This document shows positions 44,902 through 46,349 of a stretch of DNA of 46,349 nt, one piece after another; position 1 is the first letter of the stretch, and each line of letters starts with the position of its first letter. Source of the DNA: Schizochytrium sp. CCTCC M209059 (taxonomy: Eukaryota > Sar > Bigyra > Thraustochytrida > Thraustochytriidae); assembly GCA_000818945.1 (NCBI GenBank), contig KN805378.1, positions 148,408-194,756 of the forward strand. The letters run 5' to 3'. A program made the translations under genes and the position numbers. The notes under the pieces are model-generated. The model had not been told where the DNA came from, did no database searches, and saw only the letters and a list, made by a program, of their open reading frames with translations.

Positions 44902-45942
44902 TTACTCCTTCATGTTGTCATCATCGTCAATGCCATCAGCATTGTCGTCGTCGCCGTCAATGTAGTTGCTGACGGTACCGGTGGATGTGAAGCGGGTGGC
45001 AGCAGAAAGGGCATTGCGGTCATCGGAGAGACCAAAAATGTTACGGTACGTGGTGGTAATCTGCTCAACAGAGAGGAGAATGACCATGGCGTGCGGCGCG
45101 CAGCGGCCGTAGTAGGCGAAGAAGCCCGTCCAGAGCGCGGGGAAGCCCTCGCGCGCAATGACCTTGGTGCCGCAGTCCACGACGCCCTTGTAGGGCATCT
45201 TGCCGGTGAGTGGATCCACGCGCATGCTCTGGAGACGAGACTTGATGAGATCAAAGGGCAGCGAGAGGAAGGCGCACGAGAAACCGGCAACGGCAGCGGC
45301 ACCGAGACGAGTGGACAAGGCATCCGGGTCCTTGGTGACTTGAATGATGGCGGACTTGGCCTCGTCGTAAAAGGCAAGCATGCCGACGTTCATGCTCATG
45401 CCGCGAAGAATGTTGGGCGCGAGACCACTCCAGAGGCCAGCAACGCCCTCAGATCGGGAGATCTTGATGAGAGCGTCAAAGACGCCGTTGTAGCCACGGC
45501 GCTGGTCACGCGGCTTGGAGCTGTCGCTCTGCATGCGAACGAGCGCGACATCAAAGGGCGTGCCGATACAGACGGCGATGGCGCCGCTGGTGAGACCGCT
45601 GAGGGTCTTTTGCCAAAAGGGGATCTCGGCGCCGTTGTTGATCTCCTGAAGCTTTTCGCTAAAGGAGCGGTGCAGGCCGATACGCGCGGTGCCGTAGGTC
45701 GCCTGGCGGGTGAGAGCAGCCGAGAGGCCCGAGTACAGTCCCGGGATGCCCTCGGAGGCGATGACGCTGCGCACGACCGAGAGCGCGCCGGGCTTCTTCT
45801 CACCGGGCTTGAGGTTCTCGCCCGAGAGCTGCAGGAGCACCTTGGTTGTATCCACGGGCATGACCACGCACGTGCCCAGGCACGCCGCGAGGCCTCCGCA
45901 CACGAACGGCTGCACCGTCTCTGCGACCGACTTCTCCGCCAT
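44902..45942 (-). CDS. Mitochondrial carrier (SLC25), oxoglutarate/malate type
   Basis: The 346-residue protein has the three tandem carrier repeats with signature motifs PVDTTK (29-34), PFDVALVRMQ and PFDLIKSRLQ. RQATYGTARIGLH and the GTPFDVALVRMQSD...RRGYNGVFDAL block resemble the 2-oxoglutarate/malate and dicarboxylate carriers of the inner mitochondrial membrane, which exchange dicarboxylates. The exact substrate is not certain from motifs alone. The C-terminus carries about 45 extra residues ending in an Asp-rich tail (DGDDDNADGIDDDDN), unlike the short tail of most carriers, though the codons run smoothly to the stop. ATG at 45942 is clear. Confidence 0.88.
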   Translation of the reverse strand: MAEKSVAETVQPFVCGGLAACLGTCVVMPVDTTKVLLQLSGENLKPGEKKPGALSVVRSVIASEGIPGLYSGLSAALTRQATYGTARIGLHRSFSEKLQEINNGAEIPFWQKTLSGLTSGAIAVCIGTPFDVALVRMQSDSSKPRDQRRGYNGVFDALIKISRSEGVAGLWSGLAPNILRGMSMNVGMLAFYDEAKSAIIQVTKDPDALSTRLGAAAVAGFSCAFLSLPFDLIKSRLQSMRVDPLTGKMPYKGVVDCGTKVIAREGFPALWTGFFAYYGRCAPHAMVILLSVEQITTTYRNIFGLSDDRNALSAATRFTSTGTVSNYIDGDDDNADGIDDDDNMKE

Positions 45943-46349
45943 CTTTCCCGCTCGCTCTCGCTCCCGCTCTGCTCGCTCGCTCCTCCTGCTCCTGCCGCTG
46001 CCAGCTAGCTACAGCTCCCTCCGCGCGTTCGGGTTCTGTGCTCGACGTCTGCTCGATCTGGGTCCAGACTCCGCGGCGAAGGGGGTTTGGGATCGACAAC
46101 GCTTCTCGTTCCTGGCCGTGCGAGCGTCCGCCGTGCGAGGCGAGTCGAGGCGAGTCGAGGCGAGTCGAGGCGAGGCGAGTCGAGGCGCCTGAGTCGGGTC
46201 GGGTCGGGTCGAGTCGTGCGGCTGGAGCGTTTCCTGTTTACATATGTGTAAGCAAGGGCGCGCAGAGTGCGAGCGAGGCCCATCAAAGCCCCGCGCCGGG
46301 CCTGCTTGTGCCCGCCCTGTGACGCGGCGCATTCTGCACTTGCGCGCGG
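45943..46349. promoter_or_regulatory. Upstream region of the carrier gene to window edge
   Basis: About 400 GC-rich bases upstream of the carrier start contain CT-rich DNA and a GAGTCGAGGC minisatellite. No coding region is supported. Confidence 0.4.
46137..46216. repeat. GAGTCGAGGC minisatellite with GGGTC run
   Basis: About five units of GAGTCGAGGC (46140-46188) are followed after a short break by GGGTC pentamers (46196-46212). Confidence 0.88.

Overview
The window looks like nuclear DNA of a GC-rich, intron-poor microbial eukaryote. Twenty protein-coding genes lie close together on both strands, almost all as one open frame, with short convergent spacers, head-to-head promoters and many microsatellites. 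The gene set is purely eukaryotic: Rab-GAP, gamma-SNAP, NEK kinase, Arp2/3 activator, SETD3-like methyltransferase, AROM-like protein and a mitochondrial carrier. Together with the Plasmodium-type thioredoxin reductase tail, the plasmepsin-V-like fold and the marine-protist style glycan enzymes, this suggests a stramenopile, most likely a thraustochytrid/labyrinthulomycete. That placement is inference. One clear spliceosomal intron is visible, in the larB gene. A 161-base run of N marks an assembly gap.

Layout. 0-12.4 kb: TBC-domain Rab-GAP (-), pepsin-fold membrane protein with altered catalytic motifs (-), Tcd-type tRNA t6A dehydratase fused to DUF2470 (+), gamma-SNAP with an Ala/Pro-rich tail (-), and a 1260-residue fusion of a nucleotide-sugar-transporter-like domain, a polysaccharide pyruvyl transferase-like domain and a GT32-like domain (-). 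13-17.4 kb: thioredoxin reductase (+) and a PDZ/poly-Pro/WH2 actin nucleation-promoting factor (-). 17.4-19.3 kb: non-coding, with the gap and a degenerate 16-17 bp tandem array. 19.3-26.6 kb: two coiled-coil proteins, then cysteinyl-tRNA synthetase (-) head to head with dihydrouridine synthase 2 (+). 27-31.5 kb: a NEK kinase whose seven RCC1 blades are split 3+4 around a CAP-Gly domain (-). 32.5-34.7 kb: Golgi-type sulfotransferase (+). 34.9-40.1 kb: LarB (-, two exons), SETD3-like SET protein (+), and two NadD-like adenylyltransferases (-). 40.6-43.5 kb: shikimate kinase / degenerate dehydroquinase / two shikimate dehydrogenases in one polypeptide (+). 43.7-46 kb: small single-pass membrane protein (-) and oxoglutarate/malate-type mitochondrial carrier (-).

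Themes. The most suggestive neighbourhood is LarB plus two NadD-like paralogues within about 5 kb: NadD makes nicotinic acid adenine dinucleotide, which is the substrate of LarB in nickel-pincer nucleotide synthesis. Three genes act on tRNA (Tcd, CysRS, DUS2). Two touch actin (the nucleation factor and the SETD3-like enzyme). The transporter-transferase fusion and the sulfotransferase fit synthesis of an acidic surface polysaccharide. Several proteins show new domain combinations or altered catalytic motifs and are listed in the findings.
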